From positions 1,593,465 through 1,657,464 of the forward strand of contig VWZF01002690.1 in NCBI GenBank assembly GCA_013396755.1: a DNA stretch of 64,000 nucleotides. The letters run 5' to 3'. Position numbers and translations under genes: made by a program. Below, one piece after another: positions 33,583 through 44,500 of the stretch (position 1 is its first letter; every line of letters starts with the position of its first letter). This DNA is from Sclerurus mexicanus (taxonomy: Eukaryota > Chordata > Aves > Passeriformes > Furnariidae). The notes under the pieces were generated by a model, which had not been told where the DNA came from, ran no database searches, and worked only from the letters and a program-made list of their open reading frames with translations.

Positions 33583-35639
33583 GACCAGTCGTAACAACGC
33601 ATTGCAGCAGGATGTGTGACAGCAGGTCCTTCTGAAGCCTCTACCAGGCAACTTAATGAATATTTCTTTACTTTTTGGTGCCAAAGAAACCAAGGATTTT
33701 TGCCCTTGGAAATCAGCTGTCTCTCTTTCATGCTAGATGAACATTGTTCATCAAATTCCTGAAGAACAAGGAGGTTGGGGGGGAGGGTTGAGGACGTGGT
33801 TAAAGGCACAACTGGTGATCTCCCAGGGGGAAGGGAGGGAGAAATGGGTCAGCAGTTTTACTGAGCAGTGCAGAGAGCAGAGATCTGTGCAATATACCCA
33901 AGAGGCTGGTGGGTCACCCCATGAGAGGCAGAGATCATACAGCACAGTGCCTATTACTTTGCAGAGAAGTTACCTGGAGCACCTGCCTCAAGTTTGGTCC
34001 ATGGGGAAAGGAGAGAGAAGAGGTGGGTGGATATTCATCTGCAGTGACCCATTAGCATCAAACAGGTAACAAAATCAGAACCTTAAATCCACAGTCCACA
34101 GGAGGGTATTGCTTTCCTGGTTGTTGGGCTAAAATAAGGTTCCCTGAACCACTGCACACCTTTGAAAGAGTGGTGAAAACCTTTGCCTGGTTTCTTGCTG
34201 TCTCAGGACACAGGCTGAGTGCTAAAAAAGCACCTCCAGTCTTCAGCAGCAACAGGAATGCTGCGGGATGCCATTCCATGGAGCACTTAATTCAACGTAC
34301 TTCAATTTAAATATAATGGTGATTTCTTGAGTCTTAACCATGAGCTTCCAATAGACCTGCCACAGCCTTGAGCATCTCATCACTTCTGCTTAGCAAAGAT
34401 TTAAATTCTCGCAGGGATGATGAACCAGGACCCACAACAGCTTATGAGCCTACAAAGCAGCCTCTTCAATTTAGACCAGACATTTCTAGCTGCTTTTCTA
34501 ATCAGGGAGGAAGTTTTTATTTATTCCAAAATTGTAAAAAAATGTTCATCTTGGTTTCCCCTGGCTCCTTCTCCCTCCTTACACTGCAGGAATTTGGCAG
34601 CAGGAAGTTACAGAAGGGTCTGCCAGCCACCCCCACTGCAGGTGGTGCTGCTCTGCAAAGAAACCTCCAAACCCAAACTGCAAGGCTGTGGTCTATTTTG
34701 AAGTGAGGCATCACTGAGCAATGCTATAGATCAGCCACAGGGGAGTTTTAGTAGAGAACTCGTCCAGAGGACTTGACAACCAGAAAGACATTTACATGGC
34801 AAAGCCAAATTGAGCTCATGAATGTTCTGCCTTTCCAGAGCTGAAAGGAAAGAGGGAGGGTGTGGAAGCATCTCCAGGAATTAAATTATAACCATGTGTT
34901 AGGAGAGAGTTTGCCAGAGACCTGCAGAAATAGGTTCAATCTTGACTGATTTTTTGCATATTTAACAATTAAATGATATTGTTGCTGTAGGAGCTCCAGC
35001 TGTTGAGGGTGGGGTGGTGATTTTCCAGTTGCTTGATCAGCTAGTTAGTGCTACTAGACCGTGGCCGCAGAGCAGGTGGCAAGCATGGTTTCTTATTCAC
35101 ACCATGTGCTGCCTGGGAGAGGGAAACAGCCAAAAGCAACCAGCAAGATTTAATTGCACTCTGGAAGATCCTTAGAGCTCAGTCAGTACAAAACTCATGC
35201 CAAGGCTCGTACTTTGGAACAAAACATAAAGAAGAAACTACTGCTTTGGGCCCTGCTATCTTGAGAAATAGCTCTCCTGCAAGGGAGAACTGAGTGCAAG
35301 ACCTTCAGCACAGTCCTGAGTGTAGAATAATGAAAGAGGTTTAGTGCTTTGCAGTGGGCTCGGGGGCCAGAAATGAGATGAGAACGAACATCTGTTGACT
35401 CCTCCACCCAGGAAGGCAAGAGGAAGATCACACACAGCCCATATCCAAACAACCTCCCATTTCACTGGCACAGGGGGAACAGCATAGTGGCAGTGAATTT
35501 CTAGACAGTGCAGGGTTTGGCAGGTGTCTTCATGCTGTCCTTACTGAAAAGAGATTTCTTTGAAATCTTCCCTCTCCTCCCACATTTTGCTGTTCAATTG
35601 TATTGCTAAGGGGAGCGATTGGCTTGGGCTCTCCTCTCC

Positions 35640-35686
35640 TGTATATAGATATGTATATAATACATATATATACACACACACACACC
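35640..35686 (+). repeat. TATA/CA dinucleotide stretch
   Basis: An alternating TATATA-type tract runs into a (CA) run of about eight units. It lies in the presumed ITIH5 3'UTR. Confidence 0.85.
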
Positions 35687-35849
35687 TATTGCTAATGATT
35701 CAGGTGCATAATTACTCCTCCTCCTGCCAAGAAAACATATTTCTTTCAGGGCCTGAAGATAACAATGACCAAGTCCAACTTCTCAGCAATATGAAGCACC
35801 TGGGGCTATATACTCAAGTTCTAATTAAGGCTCCAGTTATCCATTTCGC

Positions 35850-35855
35850 AATAAA
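35850..35855 (+). promoter_or_regulatory. ITIH5: Candidate ITIH5 poly(A) signal AATAAA
   Basis: This is the first canonical hexamer after the stop codon. It is followed by TATTTTACAGTGAATGC and then a GT/T-containing stretch. No transcript evidence is available here. Confidence 0.45.
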
Positions 35856-35875
35856 TATTTTACAGTGAATGCTGC

Positions 35876-37929
35876 AGTGACGCTTTCATTTGGCAAGGAT
35901 AAAAGAACTCTGAAGCTAAGGTTATGTATGGTTTATGCTGCTGGACAAACTGATGTTTCCAGATGGCTGAAATAATCACAAGAGGTTGAGAGCCAAATTC
36001 AGTAGGAAAATAAAGGTCAGTAATCTCTTTTAGCCCCCATATACTTGGGATGAAGCAACAAGTGTGTTGGGTGAATGGACTCCATGGTTCTACTCCCACA
36101 GTAAAATAGGAATTTAACCACACAGACTGAGAACCAGGCTTTAAATACAGTAGTACAGGACATGGGAAAAGAGTTTGTGCTCCTGCTGTACATACCAACA
36201 TGCATTTGTTCTCGTGTCCAAGAGTGTCACAGAGCACTTGGTTTTGCAGTGACACAGCTACAGATTGCACATTGCTCAGGAATGAGGCTGAGCAATCACT
36301 CTGGAGTGCAATGGAAACAATTGCACACCATTTCAGACAAGGAAATGGGACTCCTGAACTTCAGGTTGCTGAAACAGCACTGGCTACACAATGCTTGAGA
36401 GAGACAACCTTTCCCCTGTCTCACTTGTCCTGATAATTGCCTACTGTGAACCTTCTCAGTCAGGCACACTAAGAGCTAAGATGAAGATCATGTCAGCCAG
36501 TCCATTTTAGGACAAGGACTTGGCTGTGCCCAAATTTGCACTCTCCACATACTCCAGCATTGCACAGTGCAGCCCTGTAGCAGGAACAAACCCCCAGATA
36601 TCAGTACACCTCAAAATAGACAGTAACTTTCTAATAGGGAAGCTGTTTTAATCTATTTCCAGTCAAGACCTTGCACAGGACTTACTCCAGCCCTTACTAG
36701 TGCAGAACTGCCCTGACAAGCAGAAGTTGCCTTGTGAAACCAATTTCACTGAGCAATATAAGTGATCTACTCAGAGAGTCGTGAGCCATGTGTTCCAAAG
36801 ACCTTTTGATGTGCCAGCAAAAGGAGGATTTTGACCCTTCATTAAGAAAGAAAAACAAAAAAAGAATTTAATTTCCAGAAAAACACTCTAACACTGCACA
36901 GCTGCAAGTGTAACCAAGCATGTCTAGTTCACTGAAGGGCATGCAAGACTTTGATTTCCATCTACAGCTTCTAAACTACTTTGAAGAAAAAAACCAAACC
37001 AACCAACAAACCAAACTCCCAAAAACCCCTGCCAAATATCTTCATACGCTCTGAGCTCAGCCTTTAAAAGCCTAAATCCATCTAAGTTAGAAAATCCAAA
37101 TCCTTTATTTTCTACTGCTTAATAAGGAGCATTTTCTTGGGAAAACACAAGGGAGGGAGGAAAAATAAAAGATCATTCCCATCCCTCTCTTATGGGGACT
37201 TCTCTAGCAATAAACAAAGCTGTCTATGGCTTAGCTAGGGATGCCAGTTCAGTGGATCCTGGATCAGGCCCTGCTCCAAGGACTATCCCCCAGTTGGACT
37301 GTGTGTGGCTCTCACCACAGCTGTGTATCTGCACCCAGGCGGGGAGTGGGTTATGCAGCTGCTCTGTGCTCACTCCTTCCCCAGGACAGCTGCCAAGTGT
37401 TTTGCATTTTTGTGCTTGTAGACAAATACAGTAGGTTAACAGGAGAGCAAGGGCAAAGCCCTGCACTTCACACTTGAAACAAAAAATGCCTGACCTGGGC
37501 TGAGCCAGGGTCTTCTCCTGCAGCAGTCCCATCCAATGCCACTTCCTTATCCCAGAAAATCAGGGCTGGCTGACAAGGCCTCTAGTTAACAGTTTAGATC
37601 TACTTTGAACCAGGTCCTGCACAGATTTCCTATGTTTACACCAGGAAAAAGGAGTCAACTTCCAGTAAACACTCACTTGTAAGGTGGCAACTGGGATCCA
37701 TCTCCAAGTCTGTTGATGCGCCAGGTCTTTCCACTGAAGCAGCTCATACAACTCATGTACAGAAACCAAGGACTGTGGCTCAGCTCTTCATCTGCAGCTC
37801 TACTAGGTCAGCCCTGCTGCAGAAAGACAATCCTCCCGGGTCAAGAAAGATTTCAACAGCTCCCCTTCCTCCCCTTCACAGCATTAGGGTTTTGCAGACC
37901 ATTGAGCACGTGAAGTCATTTCATTTATG
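35876..37929. other. Intergenic stretch between convergent 3' ends
   Basis: It contains no CR1 fragment that I could recognise. It holds an A/C low-complexity stretch at 36988-37030 (AACCAAACCAACCAAC type) and two further plus-strand AATAAA hexamers. No MUSTN1-like reading frame was seen, although MUSTN1 sits at this position in the human ITIH4-STIMATE interval. Confidence 0.6.
36988..37030 (+). repeat. CCAAA-rich low-complexity stretch
   Basis: It is an AAAAAACCAAACCAACC-like run, with imperfect five- and four-base units. It is probably simple-sequence expansion. Confidence 0.7.
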
Positions 37930-38453
37930 AAGCAATTTTAGGTCAAGTATTTATTGGATTCTTTATAAAACAGTAAAAAAGAATCAGATCCACTGAGACA
38001 ATCTTCCCAATTCAAGACATTTAAATACATATTGCAAACCGATTCTTTCGAGTATTGTGCATATAAAAGTGTCACAGTTCAGGTAGTACAGAATAGAGTT
38101 TTCTTTTCTTTTCTATAAAAAAAGCAAACAATCTTGATTTCAATCTCTAACCCTGACAAAAAATAGTCACACCCAGCTGGCCAGCCAGGGAAATCACATA
38201 CTCATACCCCAGCCTCAATGTGCCTGCATCTGTACAGGTTCGGGGCACACAGGGAAAGCAGATACTGCTCAAGCCTGTACAGGATGCACAGATACCATCC
38301 CAAAGACAACTGCAGGACAGGTCTAGCTGAGGCAGGCAAAAGGATTCTCTGCAGATCCATAGGGATCAACTAGCATTGCCCACCCTGCCCTTCCTCAGCC
38401 AGCTCAAGGATCACAGTGCTGCTCCTTCCTCCACCTCCTTGGCCCCAGTGCTG
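37930..38453 (-). other. Probable 3'UTR of STIMATE-like gene
   Basis: It runs from the stop codon at 38454-38456 down to a minus-strand AATAAA at 37950-37955. The predicted 3'UTR is about 0.5 kb. Confidence 0.6.
37950..37955 (-). promoter_or_regulatory. Candidate poly(A) signal AATAAA of STIMATE-like gene
   Basis: TTTATT on the plus strand reads AATAAA on the minus strand. It lies about 500 bases beyond the stop codon of the minus-strand gene. Confidence 0.6.
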
Positions 38454-38567
38454 TCAGATCACCACTTGATAGCTGGGCTGCTTCATCTTCTGGTGGATTC
38501 CCTGCAGTCCTGAAATATCCTGGTCGCTTTCAGACTGATCAAAATCCATGTCTGGAGAGAGCAACAC
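38454..38567 (-). CDS. TMEM110L: STIMATE-like last exon with stop
   Basis: On the minus strand the acceptor is CTCCTTTCTAG. The exon encodes VLLSPDMDFDQSESDQD, an acidic segment corresponding to the ISADDEMEESDVEED region of STIMATE, then a short tail ending QPSYQVVI and TGA. The tail replaces the basic end of STIMATE. Confidence 0.88.
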   Translation of the reverse strand: MLLSPDMDFDQSESDQDISGLQGIHQKMKQPSYQVVI

Positions 38568-41500
38568 CTAGAAAGGAGAAGAGATAAGATGTTGGAGTGG
38601 AAGTTCACAGATCTTCCCAACACTGCTTGCTGAAGGGGTCAAGCACCCTTAGAGGGGTCTGCTGCCAGATCCAATCCTCTCTGGCAGAGGGGTAAGGTCT
38701 CAGGGTCATCTAGACCCTCTTTCCAACAACAGCCAAACAGACTTGGGCACAGACACCACAATGATCTGGTGTCCCAACCCTGCTCCTCAAGAGCAGAACA
38801 GGCAGCTAAACACTCTGTTCCCCACGGGACAGGACTCATAGACAGACATGGATGTTCAAGCCAGGCTGCAGCCTCAGTGGAGATGTACAAAACCACGATC
38901 ACATACTTTGTGAACAGCTGTACCACATATAGACCTTTTCCCAGGCCCCCAGCTGCTTGTCATCTCCAGAGCTCAGACAGAAGAGCAAGCAGAGCTACAG
39001 GGCAAGCTTCAGTCATGGCCAGCAAGCTTTGAAGTGATGCCCTGAGGCTGGCAGCACCTTATTTCTACCTGGCACAGAGGCTCCTGGCTCAGTCTGAATT
39101 GTGGGAGCCAAAACATAGCCCTGACACCTCTCACTGGTACCTCTTTGGGTACGAAAGCACAGTTTTGCTGTGTGACCAGAAGGCTGCCCTTTTCCCCCAG
39201 GGACACCTACATTCTCAGGAGCTAATTCCACACTTGAAGGTACCATAGGCTGTTTGGAGCCGACTGGCTGCCACCAGCCTGGAGTGTTTGCACGATGCAG
39301 ACAGAGCCATGTGTGGGCATCCTCCAGCCACATCATCTGGAAGAGGAAAAAGGATGGATTTTACTCAGGCAGTGGCTGCACTGACTGCAGAAGAGCTAAA
39401 ACCTAATGCCAGCTAGTTTGCATGGGTAATATTCATGGCCTGACTGATCAGAACCATTGAATCACCAAGGCTAGAAGAGACCTCCAAGACAGAGTCCAAC
39501 CATTAACCCAGCACTACCAAGTCCACCACTAAACCATCTCCCTGAGCATCACATCTACCTGGGTTTTGAACACTTCCAGGGACTTATCTGGACAGCCTGC
39601 TCCAGTGCCTGACCATTCTTTCAGTAAAGACATTTTCCCTGATATCCAACCTAAACTCCCTCTGGTGCAACTTGAGGCTGTTCCTTCTTATCCTATCACT
39701 TGTTACCTGGGATAAGAGATCAAGCCCCATCTGGCTACAGCCTCCTTTGAGATAGCTGTAGAGAGGTATAACATCTCCTTTTCTCCAGGCTAAAATACCC
39801 CCAGTTCCTGAAGCTGCTCCTCATCAGACTTGTGCTCCAGACCGGACTGTTTGCTCAACCCCATCCAACCCATTTCTCTTTTCCTCAAACACTCAGGTTT
39901 GGGCAAGAGAAGCCAGACTGTCACTACACAGTCTCCCTGTGCCTGTCTAAACAGCCTTCCAGCTCAGAGGCACAAGGGATGGTAAATGGGCTTTCAGCCC
40001 AGTGCACACACACATAGCATCCCTGACAGCTCCACCAGTCCCAGGGCCCACTATTCCTTAGGCAAAACCAGGAGCAGGGGGGAATTACTCTTATCTCTGC
40101 CTATCTCCATGCACAGCTGCAAACTCACGTGCCCTCCACTTGTCAGCACTCAGGCAGCACCACAGGACCAGTCACCACAGCAACAAAACCACTAAACAGG
40201 AAAAACAAAACTCCAGTGAGTCAGTGACTTCAAAGGAGCAGAAGAGCCGCAGGGGAAGATTTTCTTCACCCCACCCTCACACAAACTCCAGCCCCTCCAT
40301 CCCATGTTGTTATCTTCACAGTCAGACACTCAAGGGACAGCAGTAGGCAAGATTAAGCCTTCTTGTTGTCCCCATATTTGTCTCAAGGAATTATTTTTTT
40401 TTTTTTGTTCAAGACAGGTACTGGAAAGTTTCCATCTCTCTCACGTGAAGATTTCCTCTCTTTATCTTATTAATATTGTAGTGCTGTTGAACCTGAAAAA
40501 ATGGGGGGTAATTAGTTCACATGCATCATTATGAACTGACTGAACTCTGAGAGGCTGCAACAGGATGGTTATGGGGCCTAATGGACTGGTGATCTGGGTG
40601 GGTTTCACTGGAAAACTCAAATCCCCTTGCAGCTAAGCATGGATGGTGGCAGAGTGCCCACCCTACACTTGTAGGAAGCTGCATGAGCCACCAGTCCCCA
40701 GTAACCTTTCCACAATTCCCTGGTAAGCATCACCACAAGACAGCACCTCATTGCTACAACAGTCACAGGACATACCCTCAGGTGTAATTTTCAAGCCCAA
40801 CTCCAATTAGGGAATTCTCAGAACAAGTTGGACAAGGTGCTTTCCCTGTAGATGCATCCAGGTCAGGATCACAGCAGGTCAGTGGCACAGCTGGGATTGG
40901 GCTGTGGTGTCCCAGGACTGGGACGATGTGCTGGTGTCTCAGTCAGCAATCCTCAAAGATCTCCTGCATTCCTCCCCACACCAGGCAGCCAGCAGCTCCC
41001 AAAACATGGGTCACACCACTGAAACAGGGCTGCCCACACATGCTGCCAAATCCCTCCTTGTCCGGGAGAAGATGCTGCCCACTGGTTTGCATGGACTGCA
41101 TACCAGTATGCCTACTGGTTTGGTACTCCATCCTTTTGGATAACCAAAGCATCTCAGTGGCACAGGAAGAGACTGCACAGATACAGGACCTGTGGCACAG
41201 GGTGTAAAACAAAGCAGCCCTGGGACCATTTTCCCACTAGCCATGGAACTGTGTTTACCCAAAGGTCCATCACCCTGGTGCAGAATCTTTGAGGTTGAAA
41301 AAGACCTCCAAAAGTGAGTCCAGCTGTTACCCCAGGACTGCCAAGCTGACCACTAAATCATATCCCAGTGCCACATCCACAAACCTTCTGAACACTTCCA
41401 GGGATGGCATTCCACCACTTCCCTGGGCAGTCTACTCCAATGCCAAGAGGTAGGAACCATCCATCCCACCATCCTCCTGCATCTGTGCTCAGGTGAGTTG

Positions 41501-44500
41501 CCATGACTCAATAAGACTGACAGATACGGCAGTTTCCTTCCAGAGGTACCTCTATATCCACCTTTATTTATCTTCCCTGTAAGGACTAAGCAGGTGAGTA
41601 CACCATGAGCTTGAGCTAATTAAAAATCAGCTCAGCTAAGCAACAGGCAACTCAAAACTTGTTCTTGGAGTATTCTTCAATATTTATAAGCAAGCAGCAT
41701 CATATTGGCACGTATCAATCTTCAGCCTAGTGAGTGCCAAAAGTCCCAGCTCCTGTGAAGGGAATTAGGACAGGTGCTCAACTCCATGCTGACCAAAGGC
41801 AGGTCCCTATGCAGTGTATTAACTTTCCTCCTAAACTTCAACTAATAGACTTCTGCTTTAAGGCTTGTCTCTGAAAATGTAAGCCTTCAGGAAAGGAACA
41901 GAAACTCATCCACCTCCCTTGGGGAAAAAAAACCCCAACAACAAGAAAAAAAACAAACTCAAAAAAGATCAAATAAAACATTATTAAAAGTGACTTGTTT
42001 TCCTGAGTGGAGGAAACAAAGAAACCACTGATAAGATCTAAAGTTTAATTGGGACTTGTAAGGGCAAGGGAAAAGAGACTGGGGTCAAGGGCAGGACACA
42101 TAATACAAAGCAGAAATAAGGGCCTTGCAGATGAATGCATTTCCCCAGCCTGAACAGCACTGGATGCAGATTAGCACTATTGAGAGAGATTTTCCTACCC
42201 CACGAGAGGGCAAAAAAAGAAAAGAGATTGTGTGAACATTTACAAGGCAGGGTACAGGCTTGAAACAGAAGAAAGCTTAAGATTGACTCAAAAGGAAGGG
42301 TGGAATTCTTCCAGCCATAAGAGGGAGTTTATCCCTTTCACGGTTTCACTGTAAAAAAGGTTCAGCATTTGGCCGCTCTGGCTCACCAGAGCAGCCTAAA
42401 AGCCCAAAAGAGGCTGCCACTTCTTTGGTCTGTGCTGCCACCAGTCACTAAGTGCCACCAGAGGCAGGATTGCTGGTTGGTGGCTTTGTTTTTGACGCCC
42501 AGCTGGTCTACCAAGCCAAGGACAAAGCTGAGTTTTCCTTCCATCCCTACAGAAATTCCTGAGCATGGATTTTTAACAGGTTAACTTCGATCCCCTCTTC
42601 CCATCTCCCCTCCCCACTCCTTCTTCCAAACACAAACTGCTGGTCCCAGTGAAAGTAATGACACTCCACTGGTGAGATAGGCAGGGGGCTGAAATTCAAG
42701 ACTGCAGCATGATGGGGAGCTGGTGGCGCCTGCTGAGAGACAGCTCTGATGATCCCTGATAAACTGTGGGACACATGACCCTTAGCCAGCTCTGCCCGGC
42801 ACACAGACACTGCTCAGCCCCCCTTCCTCCTCCTCTGGGCAGCAGGGAGAGGACAAATTCCCCCACTGAAACAGGTTATTAGCACCAACAAGCACAGCAA
42901 ATGCTCATTTTCTGCTTTCAAGCCTAAATTCCAGTCGATCCAGGTGCAGGGCTCAGCCAGCCAACGTGAGCTTAAGAAGCTGACGCATGAAGTATGAGTC
43001 TATGGCTATACCTCCAAGGCCCAGTGCCAAGAAAGACTTGGAAAACGGGTCACCCACTTTGTATTTCTTGATTAAACTTCCTCCTCTGCCCAAATTACTT
43101 GTTGGTTCAGAGGCACAGGAACATGTCTGAGCAGAGAGGAAATCCCTGCAGACTGCTCCAGGTAAAAAATAGTCCCCTTGGTAGCTCCATTGAAGTAATG
43201 AATCAGAGGCTTTCAGGATGAACAAATAACCTGGTTGAAGACCTCAGCAAAAATCTGTTTGACAAAAGTAGTCAAGTACTCAGAAGATGGGAAAAGCCCT
43301 TTGACAGAGTCAGAGATGTTTCTGTCACTTGAAACAACCTGTCTCAGTTGAGCTGCCAGAAGAGCCTTTCCACGCTTCTGGAAATAAACAGGATCTTCCC
43401 TTCAGGTTATTCAAAACTGAGCTAGAGGTCACAAAACACTTGTCCCACACTCTCCAGTGGAGCAAGGCAGGGGCCCAGCTCCATTTCCATGAAGGACTAA
43501 TAACTGCAACACCTTCTGTGTACCCACAACAGCCACCACCTACGAGACTAAATGCAGCATGTTTAGGTTCAGAAGGCTGGAAAGGAGGTTGGTGTCTCAG
43601 CTAGGATGTCACCTTCTTACCTTTGCTTCTGAGCTGATCTTAACTGATCTTAAACCTTCAGGGACACACCAGCACACCCGGGCAGTACAGCAGGTCATTA
43701 CCACGAGTGACCTCACCAGGCTAGAACTGTTTATCCGGAGGCAGAGCCAGGAGAAGTGACTCACTTGTCTCAACAGCTGCTCACATCTGCCTGCCCTCCC
43801 TGCCAGAGGGAGGATTCCTCTGACACTGCATCCTCAGGAGCAGTGGCCACTTCCCCTCTGCACCCTTGGGACACAGAAACCTTGGCTGCTGTGCAGGCTG
43901 CCAAGCACACTCTGAAAACATTATTACCTCTGTGCGTGCTGCAGTGTCACCAGTAATTGTCTGTCCCACCCATCAGCACAAGAGCTGAGTTTCACTTAAT
44001 GAAAGAGCTCTCAGAGAGCAAGGGCTATTTCTGTTCATCCTAAATTCCTCAGCAGAAGCTACTCCAGGAGCCAGTGTGGGATTGCCAGAAATTATCTTAT
44101 CTCCGTAAGTCTCGCCAGTGAGCTGCAGGATATCAGCAGTCATACACAGAACACACTGAAACCAGGCCCGAGTGCCAGGGGAAGGAAGGGAATTCATCCC
44201 AGGGAGTAAGACTGTGGTCTCTGCCCAAAAGTCAGTAAGAAGCAGACACCACCTACCCAGCAAACCACATGTCATTAACAAGAACAAAGTCTGCTGGAAC
44301 TGCAGCATTTCCTCCCCCATCACAACTTTGAAGTGTCAAGCTCAGACTACACAAAATACAGCCTCCTCTAGCTAAGGGACCACCCTCTGGCTGAAAAAAT
44401 ACCAAATGCTGACAAAAATAGGATTCCCAGCTAGGCCTTGTCCTTTAAATAAAAGGATGTATCAATTACAGTGAGGAAAGCAAGCCCTTCTCAGACAAGA

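Larger units (their letters stand above)
33583..35875 (+). other. ITIH5: Probable ITIH5 3'UTR
   Basis: After the stop, the first canonical AATAAA on the plus strand is at 35850-35855. It predicts a 3'UTR of about 2.3 kb, and ITIH5 in mammals also has a long 3'UTR. ATTAAA variants at 34880 and 34968 and later AATAAA at 36009, 37164 and 37209 could give shorter or longer ends. Confidence 0.55.

Noticed and set aside
33583..37949. A MUSTN1-like gene between the two genes
   Set aside because: MUSTN1 sits between ITIH4 and STIMATE in human, so I looked for its lysine-rich 82-residue frame on both strands. Nothing matched.
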